DNA from: Rariglobus sp967755175
GTDB lineage: Bacteria; Verrucomicrobiota; Verrucomicrobiia; Opitutales; Opitutaceae
Direction: 5' to 3'
DNA length: 64,000 nucleotides
NCBI GenBank assembly: GCA_967755175.1
Contig: CBRAFO010000003.1
Location: 45,933-109,932 of the forward strand
A program made the position numbers and the translations under genes. Below, one piece after another: positions 8,423 to 16,352 of this stretch. Within the stretch, counting starts at the first letter, position 1. Every line of letters begins with the position of its first letter. The notes under the pieces are model-generated. The model was given only the letters and a program-made list of their open reading frames with translations, was not told the DNA's origin and made no database searches.

Positions 8423-9322
8423 ATGGACGAGCCTAGATTTTCCGAGCCGGGTTTCATTTCGCGACAGGTGACGCGCGCGCGGCGGTTCTATTTCGGGCAG
8501 GCGAGCCAACCGTCGAGGGGGGAGCTGGAGGTGATCTGCGGCGGGTGGGAGTTGGTCGCCAAGGATTATGGCATTAACCGCGACACGTTTCCGTGGCTGG
8601 GGATCGAGTTTGTCGCGGGCGGGCGCGGGCGGCTGGAGCTGCCCAGCGGAGTGCACGAACTGCGTCGCGGGATGTTGTTCGCCTATGGTCCGGGCGTGCG
8701 GCATCGCATCGAGACCGATCCGCAGGAGGTGCTGTCGAAATATTACCTGAATTTTTCCGGCCGGGAGGCGGCCGACTTGATCTCCGCGGTCGCGACGAAT
8801 CCGGGGGATTGTCGCATGATGACCAACGCGGACGAACTGGAGGACTTGTTCGAAACGTTGATCGACGAAGGGGCGGCGAGCCGGCCACAGGCGTCGGCCA
8901 TCGTGGCGCTCCAATTGAGGATCTTGTTTTTGAAGATGGCGGGACGGGCCGAGATGGATGAACCCGCCGAGCGCCGGTCGCGGCAAACCCTGCGGCGGTG
9001 CTTGGCCTACATCGACCAACATTTCCTGGAGGCCCGCACGATCCAAGAGGTGGCGGGAGCCTGTCACGTGTCGGTGGGGCACCTGACGCGATCGTTTATG
9101 CGCTTCGGCTACGGTTCGCCGTATCGTTACCTCACGCGCAGGAAGATGCTGCACGCGGCGGCGCTGCTGGATTCCGGCATGTTGTTGGTGCGAGAGGTGG
9201 CGGACCGGCTGGGGTTGGACCCGTTTCAATTTTCACGGGTGTTCAAGCGCGTTCACGGCATCAGCCCGTCGGATTTCGTCAGGCGACATGGCATCGTGCG
9301 CGGAGGCTTCCCGCCGGGATGA
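8423..9322 (+). CDS. AraC-family transcriptional regulator
   Basis: 299-residue one-component regulator. The N-terminal half is an AraC-type sugar-sensing cupin (segments LPSGVHELRRGMLFAYGPGVRHRI, about residues 70-100). The C-terminal 100 residues hold two helix-turn-helix motifs: TIQEVAGACHVSVGHLTRSFMRFGYGSPYRYLTRRKM and LLVREVADRLGLDPFQFSRVFKRVHGISPSDFVRRH. I chose ATG 8423. It is transcribed away from the FucP-type transporter gene, so regulation of that transporter is the simplest inference. The ligand is unknown. Confidence 0.92.
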   Translation: MDEPRFSEPGFISRQVTRARRFYFGQASQPSRGELEVICGGWELVAKDYGINRDTFPWLGIEFVAGGRGRLELPSGVHELRRGMLFAYGPGVRHRIETDPQEVLSKYYLNFSGREAADLISAVATNPGDCRMMTNADELEDLFETLIDEGAASRPQASAIVALQLRILFLKMAGRAEMDEPAERRSRQTLRRCLAYIDQHFLEARTIQEVAGACHVSVGHLTRSFMRFGYGSPYRYLTRRKMLHAAALLDSGMLLVREVADRLGLDPFQFSRVFKRVHGISPSDFVRRHGIVRGGFPPG

Positions 9323-9419
9323 CTGACGCTGAGGGGGGCTTTCTGGCGGAGGCGGAGTGTGACACAGAGGCGGAGGGAGGGGGCACAGAGCGCCACAGGG
9401 GTCGGCGCTACGAGGTTTC

Positions 9420-9462
9420 ACTACACTTAAGTAGTAACGTTATTTCACTACCCTTGAGTAGT
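9420..9462. promoter_or_regulatory. Twin palindromic operators of the hipBA operon
   Basis: Two copies of ACTAC-N6-GTAGT, at 9420-9435 and 9447-9462, centre spacing 27 bp. Each is preceded by TTTC, so they also form a direct repeat of about 20 bp. They lie 28-70 nt upstream of hipB. HipB-family proteins repress their own operons by binding such paired palindromes; the exact site here differs from the E. coli one. Assignment to this HipB is inference. Confidence 0.75.
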
Positions 9463-9489
9463 ATCTTGAAATTACCACTTGGAGATAGT

Positions 9490-9801
9490 ATGATTGGTCT
9501 CATGAACTATCCTGTCAGCACTTCCACCCAGCTCTCTGCGGTGCTGCGCGGCCTGCGGCAAACCCGCTCCTTGAGCCAGACGCAGGTGGGCCAGCTTCTG
9601 GGCGTAAACCAAAAGCGTATCGCGCGGATCGAAACTGTTCCTGGCGTCACCAGTTTCGATCAGATTGCCCGCTTGGTTTCCGCCTTGGGCGGTCGCCTCG
9701 TGATCGAGGCCGATTCCCCGCCAGTCGCTGCCGTCGCAGAGAAAAGCAAGGCGCGCAAAGCCCTGGTTAAGCCGGCCGCCCAGAGCGAAGGTAATTGGTA
9801 A
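9490..9801 (+). CDS. hipB: HipB-like antitoxin, XRE-family helix-turn-helix
   Basis: 103-residue DNA-binding protein. The helix-turn-helix covers about residues 12-45 (LRGLRQTRSLSQTQVGQLLGVNQKRIARIE), followed by VTSFDQIARLVSALGGRLVIEAD, a typical HipB layout, and a basic Ala/Lys-rich tail. It is the antitoxin and autorepressor partner of the hipA gene that starts 12 nt downstream. The start ATG 9490 has GGAG at 9481-9484; a second in-frame ATG at 9502 is possible. Two palindromes just upstream are its likely operators. Confidence 0.88.
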   Translation: MIGLMNYPVSTSTQLSAVLRGLRQTRSLSQTQVGQLLGVNQKRIARIETVPGVTSFDQIARLVSALGGRLVIEADSPPVAAVAEKSKARKALVKPAAQSEGNW

Positions 9802-9813
9802 AGGATTTCGCCC

Positions 9814-11124
9814 ATGTCCACTCCCTTGATCATCTGGATGAACGGCCTGCGCGTAGGCGCTTGGACGCAGGCGCGAGGCGTGGATATCCTTCACTACGAC
9901 CCTTCGTGGGTGGAGTCGGCGGTGGGTCGTGCGCTCTCTCTGTCGCTGCCTTTCACGCCTGGCAATATTGCCCATCGGGGCGAAGTGGTGGCCAACTTTT
10001 TTGACAATCTGCTGCCGGACAGTGACAGCATTCGATCTCGTATCCGTTCGAAATTCTCGACGGCGTCTACCGGCGCATTCGACCTGTTGACCGCGATCGG
10101 GCGCGATTGCGTGGGCGCGGTTCAATTGCTCCCCGATGGGCAACCGCCCGTTGGTTTCGACCGGATCGAAGCCGAGCCGCTGACCGATGCGGGTGTTGCA
10201 CGCTTAATCACAGCCAGCCTCTCGGGAGCCCGGGTCTTGGGCCAGAAGGAGGACGGTGATTTTCGTATCTCCATCGCGGGAGCCCAAGAGAAGACGGCAC
10301 TGTTGTTTCATCGCGGAAAATGGTGCCGGCCGCTCGGGGCCACACCGACCACCCATATCTTCAAGCTGCCGCTCGGCCTGATTGGTCATCTTCAGGTTGA
10401 TATGCAGGATTCCATCGAAAACGAATGGCTCTGCTCCCGGCTCATGCAGGCATTCGGCCTGAACACTGCGCCCTGCGAAATCCTTCAATTTGGTGACCGC
10501 AAGGTGCTCTCGGTCGAACGCTTCGACCGTGCCCCGCAGGAGGGGGGCTGGATCGCCCGACTGCCCCAAGAGGACTTCTGCCAAGCGCTGGGCTTGCCGA
10601 GCGCCAAAAAATACGAGTCAGACGGAGGACCGGGCATGAGCGATCTGATCCGGGTGTTGGATACCAGCGCGCGGGCGATGGACGACAAGCGGGCGTTCGT
10701 GAAATCCCAAATCCTCTTTTGGTTGCTCGCCGCAACCGATGGGCACGGGAAAAACTTCTCTCTTTTCCACGAACGGGGAGGTGCCTACCGGCTGACTCCG
10801 TTCTACGACGTGTTGTCGGCTTGGCCGATCATCGGTCGCGGGCCGAATCAGTTGGATGGGCGCAAGGCCAAGCTCGCGATGGCTGTGCGTAGCAAGAATG
10901 CGCATTGGAAGCTGATCGAAATCAAGGCGCGTCATTGGGATGCGGTCTCCCGGGCAGCCGGTTTGGGCGGCGCCATGCCCCTCCTTCAGGAAATCGCCCT
11001 GCAGATACCACAGGCCATCGAATCCGTGAGTCGGGAAATTCCGGCAGGTTTTCCCGCTGTGGTGCGGGACAAGATTTTCGAGGGCTTGCAGCAGGCGGCC
11101 GCAGGCTTGGGTGATGCTTTTTGA
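9814..11124 (+). CDS. hipA: HipA-like serine/threonine kinase toxin
   Basis: 436-residue kinase of the HipA family; the E. coli enzyme phosphorylates glutamyl-tRNA synthetase and induces persistence. Visible features: N-terminal HipA domain (about 1-110), couple-region SIAGAQEK at 153-160 (the regulatory serine loop), catalytic loop ATDGHGKN at 307-314 with Asp309, and the metal-binding FYD at 330-332. All kinase residues I can place are present, so it looks active. It is in an operon with hipB. The real target in this organism is unknown. The module may have been acquired, though base composition is like its neighbours. Confidence 0.93.
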   Translation: MSTPLIIWMNGLRVGAWTQARGVDILHYDPSWVESAVGRALSLSLPFTPGNIAHRGEVVANFFDNLLPDSDSIRSRIRSKFSTASTGAFDLLTAIGRDCVGAVQLLPDGQPPVGFDRIEAEPLTDAGVARLITASLSGARVLGQKEDGDFRISIAGAQEKTALLFHRGKWCRPLGATPTTHIFKLPLGLIGHLQVDMQDSIENEWLCSRLMQAFGLNTAPCEILQFGDRKVLSVERFDRAPQEGGWIARLPQEDFCQALGLPSAKKYESDGGPGMSDLIRVLDTSARAMDDKRAFVKSQILFWLLAATDGHGKNFSLFHERGGAYRLTPFYDVLSAWPIIGRGPNQLDGRKAKLAMAVRSKNAHWKLIEIKARHWDAVSRAAGLGGAMPLLQEIALQIPQAIESVSREIPAGFPAVVRDKIFEGLQQAAAGLGDAF

Positions 11125-11246
11125 CCCGCATATTTCTCCGCGCATTCAAACTGCGCGTGTAGGGCTGGCGCTCGCGCCATGCCGTCCGGCGCACAAGGCG
11201 CGTCGCAAGAAGCTGGCTTGCCAAGCCGTAGCCCGCAGGGCGCTGG

Positions 11247-11268
11247 CTGGTGGAGGTGCCGGGATTTG
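11247..11268 (-). repeat. Duplicated ssrA 3'-end segment (att-like direct repeat)
   Basis: Exact 22-bp copy of 11406-11427, which spans the CCA end, acceptor strand and part of the T arm of the tmRNA gene. Tyrosine integrases commonly use the ssrA 3' end and leave such a copy at the far end of an insertion. Only 137 bp separate the copies and no integrase is present, so this would be a remnant. Confidence 0.6.
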
Positions 11269-11355
11269 TAGCGGCGGTTCGGAGCCGCTAGCTTGACACC
11301 CGGGTGGATGCGTCGCGCATCCGAGACCCGGCTCAAAGCCCGGCATCGCAACACG

Positions 11356-11392
11356 AAAAGGCCCGCAAAGTCGTGAGGACTATCGCGGGTCT
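11356..11392 (-). terminator. Likely ssrA terminator
   Basis: On the minus strand a stem (11391-11385 with 11366-11360, one mismatch) closes an 18-nt loop and is followed by TTTT. It starts about 15 nt past the mature tmRNA 3' end. Confidence 0.65.
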
Positions 11393-11405
11393 TTTGGTTC
11401 TTAAA

Positions 11406-11427
11406 CTGGTGGAGGTGCCGGGATTTG
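11406..11427 (-). repeat. ssrA copy of the 22-bp direct repeat
   Basis: Partner of the repeat at 11247-11268; lies inside the functional tmRNA gene, so the intact gene has kept this copy. Confidence 0.6.
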
Positions 11428-11759
11428 AACCCGGGTCTCCTTGGCCGTTGCGCACCGCGTCTACCCTTATGTGCTGGTATTTATCTCGTCGGCGTTACGC
11501 GACCAACCGCGCTTAGACGCCAACCAACCCCCGGGTGGAAGATACGGCGCATGGCCCGCGGATGGCTCCATGCGTTATGTCTGCTGTCATCGTCCACGTT
11601 AGCTAGCAGATGTCACTAGGCGGACGTCACTGCACTTAGGCAGCGAGGGGCATTTCTTCAGTGTTGCCGTTTGTTTTTTTGAGCGGGGATTTAGGAGGGA
11701 CGCTCATCCTCCAAGGGCAGCGGCGCACGCAAACCAAGGATCGAATCCAGAACACCCCC
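11407..11759 (-). ncRNA. ssrA: Transfer-messenger RNA (tmRNA)
   Basis: 353-nt tmRNA that rescues stalled ribosomes. The 5' end GGGGGUG (11759-11753) pairs with CACCUCC before the ACCA 3' end (11407). The 5' part reads GGGGGUGUUCUGGAUUCGA, the classic tmRNA start, and the T arm CCGGG-UUCAAAU-CCCGG is perfect. The tag reading frame ends with a TAA at 11638-11636. Aligning with E. coli spacing puts the resume codon at GGC 11668-11666, giving encoded tag GNTEEMPLAA, with the usual Ala added first from the tRNA part. The resume codon is inferred; the C-terminal tag residues EEMPLAA are read directly. Confidence 0.95.
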
Positions 11760-12016
11760 AAGGTGGATGCCTGCGGGCGCAAGGGGCCCGAGGCGAAAGG
11801 GTCGGAATAGGATCGGCGTGAGGCCAATCAAAGAACGGAAGAGAAAAGCTGCGCCAAGGGAGATGGATAGCAAGGGGCGAAATGAATGTGGCCAATAACT
11901 AATTGGCACTGCGGTTTTACTGAATGCTTACTTTTGGGGGCTGGACGACGAACCCATTTAAGGCCTTGCTGTCTAGTTGGCGCGCCTGCGCCTTTCTTGG
12001 TTTCATCTCTTACGGT

Positions 12017-13087
12017 ATGAACTTTGCCCCTATCCCCCGCCACGGCCTTGCCGCTGTGTTAACCACGTTTTTGGGCCTCGGTCTTGGTCTCCATGCCTCG
12101 GCCCAGTCAGTCACGACCGTGCCGGTCGGAGCGGTAACGTTGACGATTGCAGCGGGAACGGGTGTCGGCAGGGTTGTTACGCCGCTTTCATTTCCATTGG
12201 TGGACGCTCCCACTGGGACGGGTCAATTAAAGGGGGTAATCACTGGATTCAGTGCTAATACGATTAGTAATGCTAACGCCGGATGGAGCCCGTCACAGTT
12301 TTCGACTTCGGCTATCCCCTATTTGATTAGGATTACTTCGGGAGCTGCAGTTGGCAGAACATTTTTGATATCTACCGGAACGGCAAGCACAGCTACGGAT
12401 TTGACATTGGACGCTGAGGAGTCGGGGTTAGTGGATCTTACTACTACTGGGATGGTGATCGGTGATTCTTATTCTATAATCCCGTGTGATACTATAGCTT
12501 CGCTTTTTAAGACTCCTGGTGAGACTGGTGTTGTCGGCGGGACGTCTGCAAGTGGGACTGGGGCCGATATATTATACATCATGATGTCGGGTGGTTGGCG
12601 CCAATATTATTACAAGACGGATGGTGTTGCGGGGTGGAGGCGTTTGGGGCTGAATACCGCATCCGATAACGTTCCGATTCGACCTGATTCATTGGTGCTG
12701 TATTCCCGGATCGGCGACACGGCGCTAAGTTTAATTTTGACCGGAGAGGTTCCTCCCCCGCAAAGAAGGCAAATTCTTAGAAAGTCGGGGGTTTCTCCTT
12801 TGTCGAATCCTTGGCCTGCGGGGGTCATGACCCTTGGAGCTTCGGGAATTGCTGGTTCCAGTGGCTGGGTTAAGGCCTCGTCTTACACTCAAGCTGATAC
12901 GGTGCAGCTTATGGTCGCTGGTGGTTGGCGCCAATATTTCCATGATGGAAGTAATTGGCGTCGAGTGGGCCTTAATACCATTAGTGACTCGGTTGAAATT
13001 CCTGTCGGTGCCGGGGTGATCATTAATAAATTGGGGACCGCAGTATCGAGTGTTGAGCTAGTTCCCTCTGCTCCTTATACCTTTTAA
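12017..13087 (+). CDS. Exported protein with repeated GGWRQY motifs, verrucomicrobial type
   Basis: 356-residue secreted protein of unknown function. The N-terminus has a signal peptide (basic MNFAPIPRHG, hydrophobic core to about 30, cleavage near ASA-Q). The body is rich in Thr, Ser and Gly. Two related segments share a GGWRQYyy...W+R+GLNT..D pattern (near residues 194-220 and 300-325), each preceded by a residue pattern like SGTGADILYIMMS or QADTVQLMVA. This resembles a family of secreted proteins I know from Verrucomicrobia (TIGR02597-like), a recollection I cannot verify here. The gene is clearly more AT-rich than its neighbours. A PEP-CTERM gene follows after 12 nt. Confidence 0.8.
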   Translation: MNFAPIPRHGLAAVLTTFLGLGLGLHASAQSVTTVPVGAVTLTIAAGTGVGRVVTPLSFPLVDAPTGTGQLKGVITGFSANTISNANAGWSPSQFSTSAIPYLIRITSGAAVGRTFLISTGTASTATDLTLDAEESGLVDLTTTGMVIGDSYSIIPCDTIASLFKTPGETGVVGGTSASGTGADILYIMMSGGWRQYYYKTDGVAGWRRLGLNTASDNVPIRPDSLVLYSRIGDTALSLILTGEVPPPQRRQILRKSGVSPLSNPWPAGVMTLGASGIAGSSGWVKASSYTQADTVQLMVAGGWRQYFHDGSNWRRVGLNTISDSVEIPVGAGVIINKLGTAVSSVELVPSAPYTF

Positions 13088-13099
13088 TATATATAGCAT

Positions 13100-13672
13100 A
13101 TGAAATATCTGTGTTTGTTCTTTTTCTGCGTGGCGGCGCTTGCTGCTCGGGCGACTAATGTTACCGGTTTTGGAACGGGTGATTTTTCCGCCATTGTTCC
13201 GTTTGGGACTGATTCCCAGAGTGCAACCACTTATACGATTTCGGGCACCGATACGGGGTCTTTGTATGGCACCATTGCGCCTGTCCCATCAGTAGGTTCT
13301 GTAACTACCCTTTATCTTACTGGAACCCTGACTTTCGCAACCAATCCGGCTACGAACTTCCAAATAGGCTTATATGATTCGGATGGAGATGGTCGGATAT
13401 ACCAAGCAAATTGGACTAGCTTTACTACGTCTGGAGTTGAGCAGGAAGTCGTTCTTTCCTTTTCATCTTTGGATAATTCGGGGACAGGTGGATTTAGTGG
13501 GACAGTAAGCACTGTCGCGTTGATTGGTGCGGGTAGTGGGAGCACATCCGTAAATTTCGTGCTTAATAATTTAGCGACCACCTCTGCCATTCCCGAGCCT
13601 GCCACCTACGCGGCCCTTTTTGGGGCGGCTTCGCTTGGTTTCTGTATGTGGCGTAAACGCCGCGCCGCTTGA
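13100..13672 (+). CDS. PEP-CTERM sorting-domain protein
   Basis: 190-residue exported protein. It has a signal peptide (MKYLCLFFFCVAALAARA), a Thr/Ser/Gly-rich body and a C-terminal exosortase signal: IPEPATYAALFGAASLGFCMWRKRRAA, that is PEP motif, hydrophobic helix and basic tail. PEP-CTERM proteins are processed by an exosortase at the membrane and exported to the surface or matrix; no exosortase gene is in the window. It is 12 nt from the preceding exported-protein gene and shares its AT-rich composition, so the two are probably co-transcribed. A strong terminator follows at 13701-13727. Confidence 0.92.
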   Translation: MKYLCLFFFCVAALAARATNVTGFGTGDFSAIVPFGTDSQSATTYTISGTDTGSLYGTIAPVPSVGSVTTLYLTGTLTFATNPATNFQIGLYDSDGDGRIYQANWTSFTTSGVEQEVVLSFSSLDNSGTGGFSGTVSTVALIGAGSGSTSVNFVLNNLATTSAIPEPATYAALFGAASLGFCMWRKRRAA

Positions 13673-13700
13673 TCTAGCTTTGGCATACTATTGTTTAATC

Positions 13701-13727
13701 GCCCGCCCTGCCAGGGCGGGCTTTTTT
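13701..13727 (+). terminator. Terminator after the PEP-CTERM gene
   Basis: Perfect 9-bp stem GCCCGCCCT (13701-13709) and AGGGCGGGC (13713-13721), 3-nt loop, then six T. Confidence 0.93.
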
Positions 13728-13747
13728 GTGCCGTAACGTTTAGTCCA

Positions 13748-15433
13748 ATGAAAAATACCGGTTCTTCCTCCGCTCCTGATGCCTCCAAGGTGTCGGCGGA
13801 TTCCTGCGTGGTTGAGCCGGCGTTTGGGCTGGGGCGGTTCGCTCCGTTTAATTGGGAGCGGTTTCCGCATTCTACGGCGATTCGGCTATTTTGGGGGCGC
13901 TTGGTCGTGTGGCTGCTCGTGCTGGCGTGCGTGGGTTGGATCACTTTGGCCACCGGGTTGTTTGCGTTCATCAAATACCGTCGCGGGTTTTCCGATGTGC
14001 GGTATGCGCACATGCTTTTTCTCCCGTGGAAGCTCGATGACTACCGGCGGGCCAAAGGCGAGTTTCTCATTAAGGAGGGACTGGCCAAGGCGGAAGCCCA
14101 GGAGTGGCGGGCGGCTTTTGATCTTTTGCGCCCGGGACTATTGGCCGTGCCTGATCATCGCGAGGCGCGGCTGTTGGTGGCACGTATCTACCTGATGGCA
14201 GGGCGACCGGATGTCACGCGCACTACGTTGATCGATGGCCTCAAATATTATGCTAATCAACCTGAGTATTTGCGTGAAGTGTTAGGCTATCTGTTTGGAT
14301 TACAGGCCGATGATATGGTCATTGCATTAGCCAAGGATCTTCGTCCGCGTCTCGACCCGAAGGGCCCGGCGGCACGCATGGCGGCGACCTCGTTAGCCTA
14401 TGCTTATTTTAACCGTGAGCGTTATACCGAAGCCGAAGCGGTGCTGGCCGAGGCCCGGCTGCTGGGCACGCCCGAAGCGCGTTTTGTGATGGCGCGTATC
14501 ACGTGGGAGCGGGGGAGGCATGCGGATGCGGTGGCGCAGTTGCGTGAATTGGCCGTGCAGATCCCTCAGGAGAGTGAGGGCTACCGCACGTTGATCCACT
14601 ACCTCGGGGAGGAAAAGCGATGGGCCGAGGTGCGGCGGGCGAGTTTGCAGCGGCAGTTCGTGCTGCCCGGTGAGTCGCAGGCGTATGTGGATTACATTGC
14701 GGCGTGTGGAGAGGAAGGCGATGAGGTCGCCCGGACCAAGGCCGAGGAGGCGTTTTTTGAGCGATTTGGCGGCGACACGAACGCGTTGCTCACGTTGGCG
14801 GAACAGGCTGCCCGGGCGGGGCGGGTGGAGACGGCGAATCGGGTGGTGACGCGTTGCCATGAATTGGGGCGCAGTGAGGCCGACGCCGTGCTGGTGATGC
14901 TGGGGGCCTATTTGGAGCGGCGTGCCTATCGTGAGGTCATCGAGCGGGAGACTGATCCGGGGTTGGCCGTGACGAAGTGGCCTGAGCGGCAAAAGCTGAT
15001 CTTGGGCGGGTTGCAGGCGGCGGCGCTTTACGGGCTCAAGCAGGAGGCGGAGGCGCGGCCGCTGGTTCGGCGCTTATGTGAAACGCGTCTGCTGCCCGCA
15101 CCGGTTCTCGCGATGTTGGCCGCGCATCTGGAGAAGGTCGGGCAACGGGAAGAGGCGTGTCGGGTGCTGCGGAACGCTGTGGAGATTGACCCGCTTTATC
15201 AGCCGGCACTGGTGCTCGTGTTGCGAAAGGCACTGGCCGATGGGCAGCTGGATGATTCGTTTGGGTGGATAGATCGTTTGGTCGGGATGCGTAAACCGCC
15301 GTCGGATCTCTTGGCGGGGTTGGCGCGCGCGTTGAATTCGGACCTGTATCTTTATTGTCCCGGGCGAGCGGCGACGCTGGGGAAGCTTAACGAGTTCATC
15401 GCGAAATCGGCAACGGAGGCGCGGAGGCCGTGA
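13748..15433 (+). CDS. Membrane-anchored TPR-repeat protein
   Basis: 561-residue protein of unknown specific function. A cytoplasmic segment of about 45 residues is followed by one hydrophobic helix (LVVWLLVLACVGWITLATGLFAFIKY, about 53-78). The rest is helical with tetratricopeptide-like pairs, for example AEAQEWRAAFDLLRPGLLAVPDHREARLLVARIYLMAG and a C-terminal EEACRVLRNAVEIDPLYQPALVLVLRKAL. Such proteins often serve as scaffolds in export or surface assembly. It lies just after two exported-protein genes but behind a terminator, so a functional link is only suggested. ATG 13748 is the first good start. Confidence 0.82.
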   Translation: MKNTGSSSAPDASKVSADSCVVEPAFGLGRFAPFNWERFPHSTAIRLFWGRLVVWLLVLACVGWITLATGLFAFIKYRRGFSDVRYAHMLFLPWKLDDYRRAKGEFLIKEGLAKAEAQEWRAAFDLLRPGLLAVPDHREARLLVARIYLMAGRPDVTRTTLIDGLKYYANQPEYLREVLGYLFGLQADDMVIALAKDLRPRLDPKGPAARMAATSLAYAYFNRERYTEAEAVLAEARLLGTPEARFVMARITWERGRHADAVAQLRELAVQIPQESEGYRTLIHYLGEEKRWAEVRRASLQRQFVLPGESQAYVDYIAACGEEGDEVARTKAEEAFFERFGGDTNALLTLAEQAARAGRVETANRVVTRCHELGRSEADAVLVMLGAYLERRAYREVIERETDPGLAVTKWPERQKLILGGLQAAALYGLKQEAEARPLVRRLCETRLLPAPVLAMLAAHLEKVGQREEACRVLRNAVEIDPLYQPALVLVLRKALADGQLDDSFGWIDRLVGMRKPPSDLLAGLARALNSDLYLYCPGRAATLGKLNEFIAKSATEARRP

Positions 15434-15464
15434 TCGACGGACGCGGACTTTATTTACCGCTAAT

Positions 15465-15486
15465 GAATCGCCCAATGTGGCGATTC
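15465..15486. repeat. Short inverted repeat after the TPR gene
   Basis: Arms GAATCGCC (15465-15472) and GGCGATTC (15479-15486), 6-nt loop, 31 nt after the stop codon. There is no T-run, so it may be a weak terminator or an mRNA 3'-end structure. Confidence 0.4.
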
Positions 15487-15697
15487 GGTGGGAGCGGCTC
15501 CGGCTAATCGCCTCCGCAGTGCTGCCGAGGCGTCCGCTGATCGCGGACGGATTGACCGAGGTCGGAGATTGGCGGGGTCTTAATGAGTGTTTATTAGTGG
15601 TGGCCGGATTTTCGCCGCCTCCGGTTCATCAGTCCTATCGATGCGGCACTTGGAATAAGCGGTTGGCAATGGGTGGTGCCGGGCGTATTCTTTTCGC

Positions 15698-16204
15698 ATG
15701 AAAACGATCCTTACCCCTGTCGATTTTTCATCCGCGACGCGGGGCGTTATCGCCGTCGCTTTGGATCTCGCCCGGAGCACTGGTGGCCGGGTGGTTTTAC
15801 TCCATGCCGTGCAGCTGCCCGTCATCACGACCGACTATGGCGTAACGGCCGAGTTGTTGCAGCAGACCATCGAGGTCAACGAGACCGCCGCTCACCGGCA
15901 GATCGCGCACTTGGAGAAATCCATCACGGACCAAGGCGTCGCGGTGACTTCGCGAACCGTGAATGGGTTCGCCGCGGGCAACATCATCGAGCAGGCGACG
16001 ACACTCCATGCGGATTACATCGTGCTCGGCTCACATGGGCACACCGCGTTTTACGATTTACTGGTGGGTAGCACCACGCACGCCGTGTTGAGAAAGGCCC
16101 CGTGTCCAGTCGTGATCGTGCCCCCGGAGCGGAAGAAGACGGTGAAGGCGGAGGAGCCTCAGGAGAGCGGCTTGAGCAGTGCGGATACGGTGGGGTCGGC
16201 GTGA
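15698..16204 (+). CDS. Universal stress protein, UspA family
   Basis: 168-residue cytoplasmic nucleotide-binding stress protein. It starts MKTILTPVDFSSATRGVIAVALDLA and has the ATP-binding signature G-x2-G-x9-G-(S/T) as GSHGHTAFYDLLVGST near residues 108-123, placing it in the ATP-binding UspFG-like branch. A charged tail of about 20 residues follows the usual end of the domain (VVIVPPE). It stands alone; no regulatory partner is visible. Confidence 0.92.
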   Translation: MKTILTPVDFSSATRGVIAVALDLARSTGGRVVLLHAVQLPVITTDYGVTAELLQQTIEVNETAAHRQIAHLEKSITDQGVAVTSRTVNGFAAGNIIEQATTLHADYIVLGSHGHTAFYDLLVGSTTHAVLRKAPCPVVIVPPERKKTVKAEEPQESGLSSADTVGSA

Positions 16205-16352
16205 GGTGCCTCAATCGGCTTTCTCCGCAGATTTCGCCGATCCTCGCAGATTTAAAATACGGAATCTGCGTAATCGGTGTAATCGGCGGAAAAAGCCCGG
16301 TGTGAACCGCTACTCGTTCACGCTCGCGGCGATTTGAGCGTGCGTGTGGCGG

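Larger units (their letters stand above)
11125..11406. other. Gap between hipA and ssrA: palindromes and a copied ssrA end
   Basis: No gene seen. It holds two GTAG-headed hairpins (GTAG at 11159-11162 and 11268-11271), a 22-bp copy of the ssrA 3' end (11247-11268) and the ssrA terminator (11356-11392). The second GTAG overlaps the last base of the duplicated segment. Confidence 0.6.

Noticed and set aside
9490..11124. hipBA as part of an intact mobile island at ssrA
   Set aside because: The only ssrA-end copy lies between hipA and ssrA, so hipBA falls outside the pair of repeats, and no integrase is seen.
15477..15701. 75-codon ORF overlapping the UspA start
   Set aside because: Runs across a hairpin and into uspA, with no recognisable domain and no credible start.
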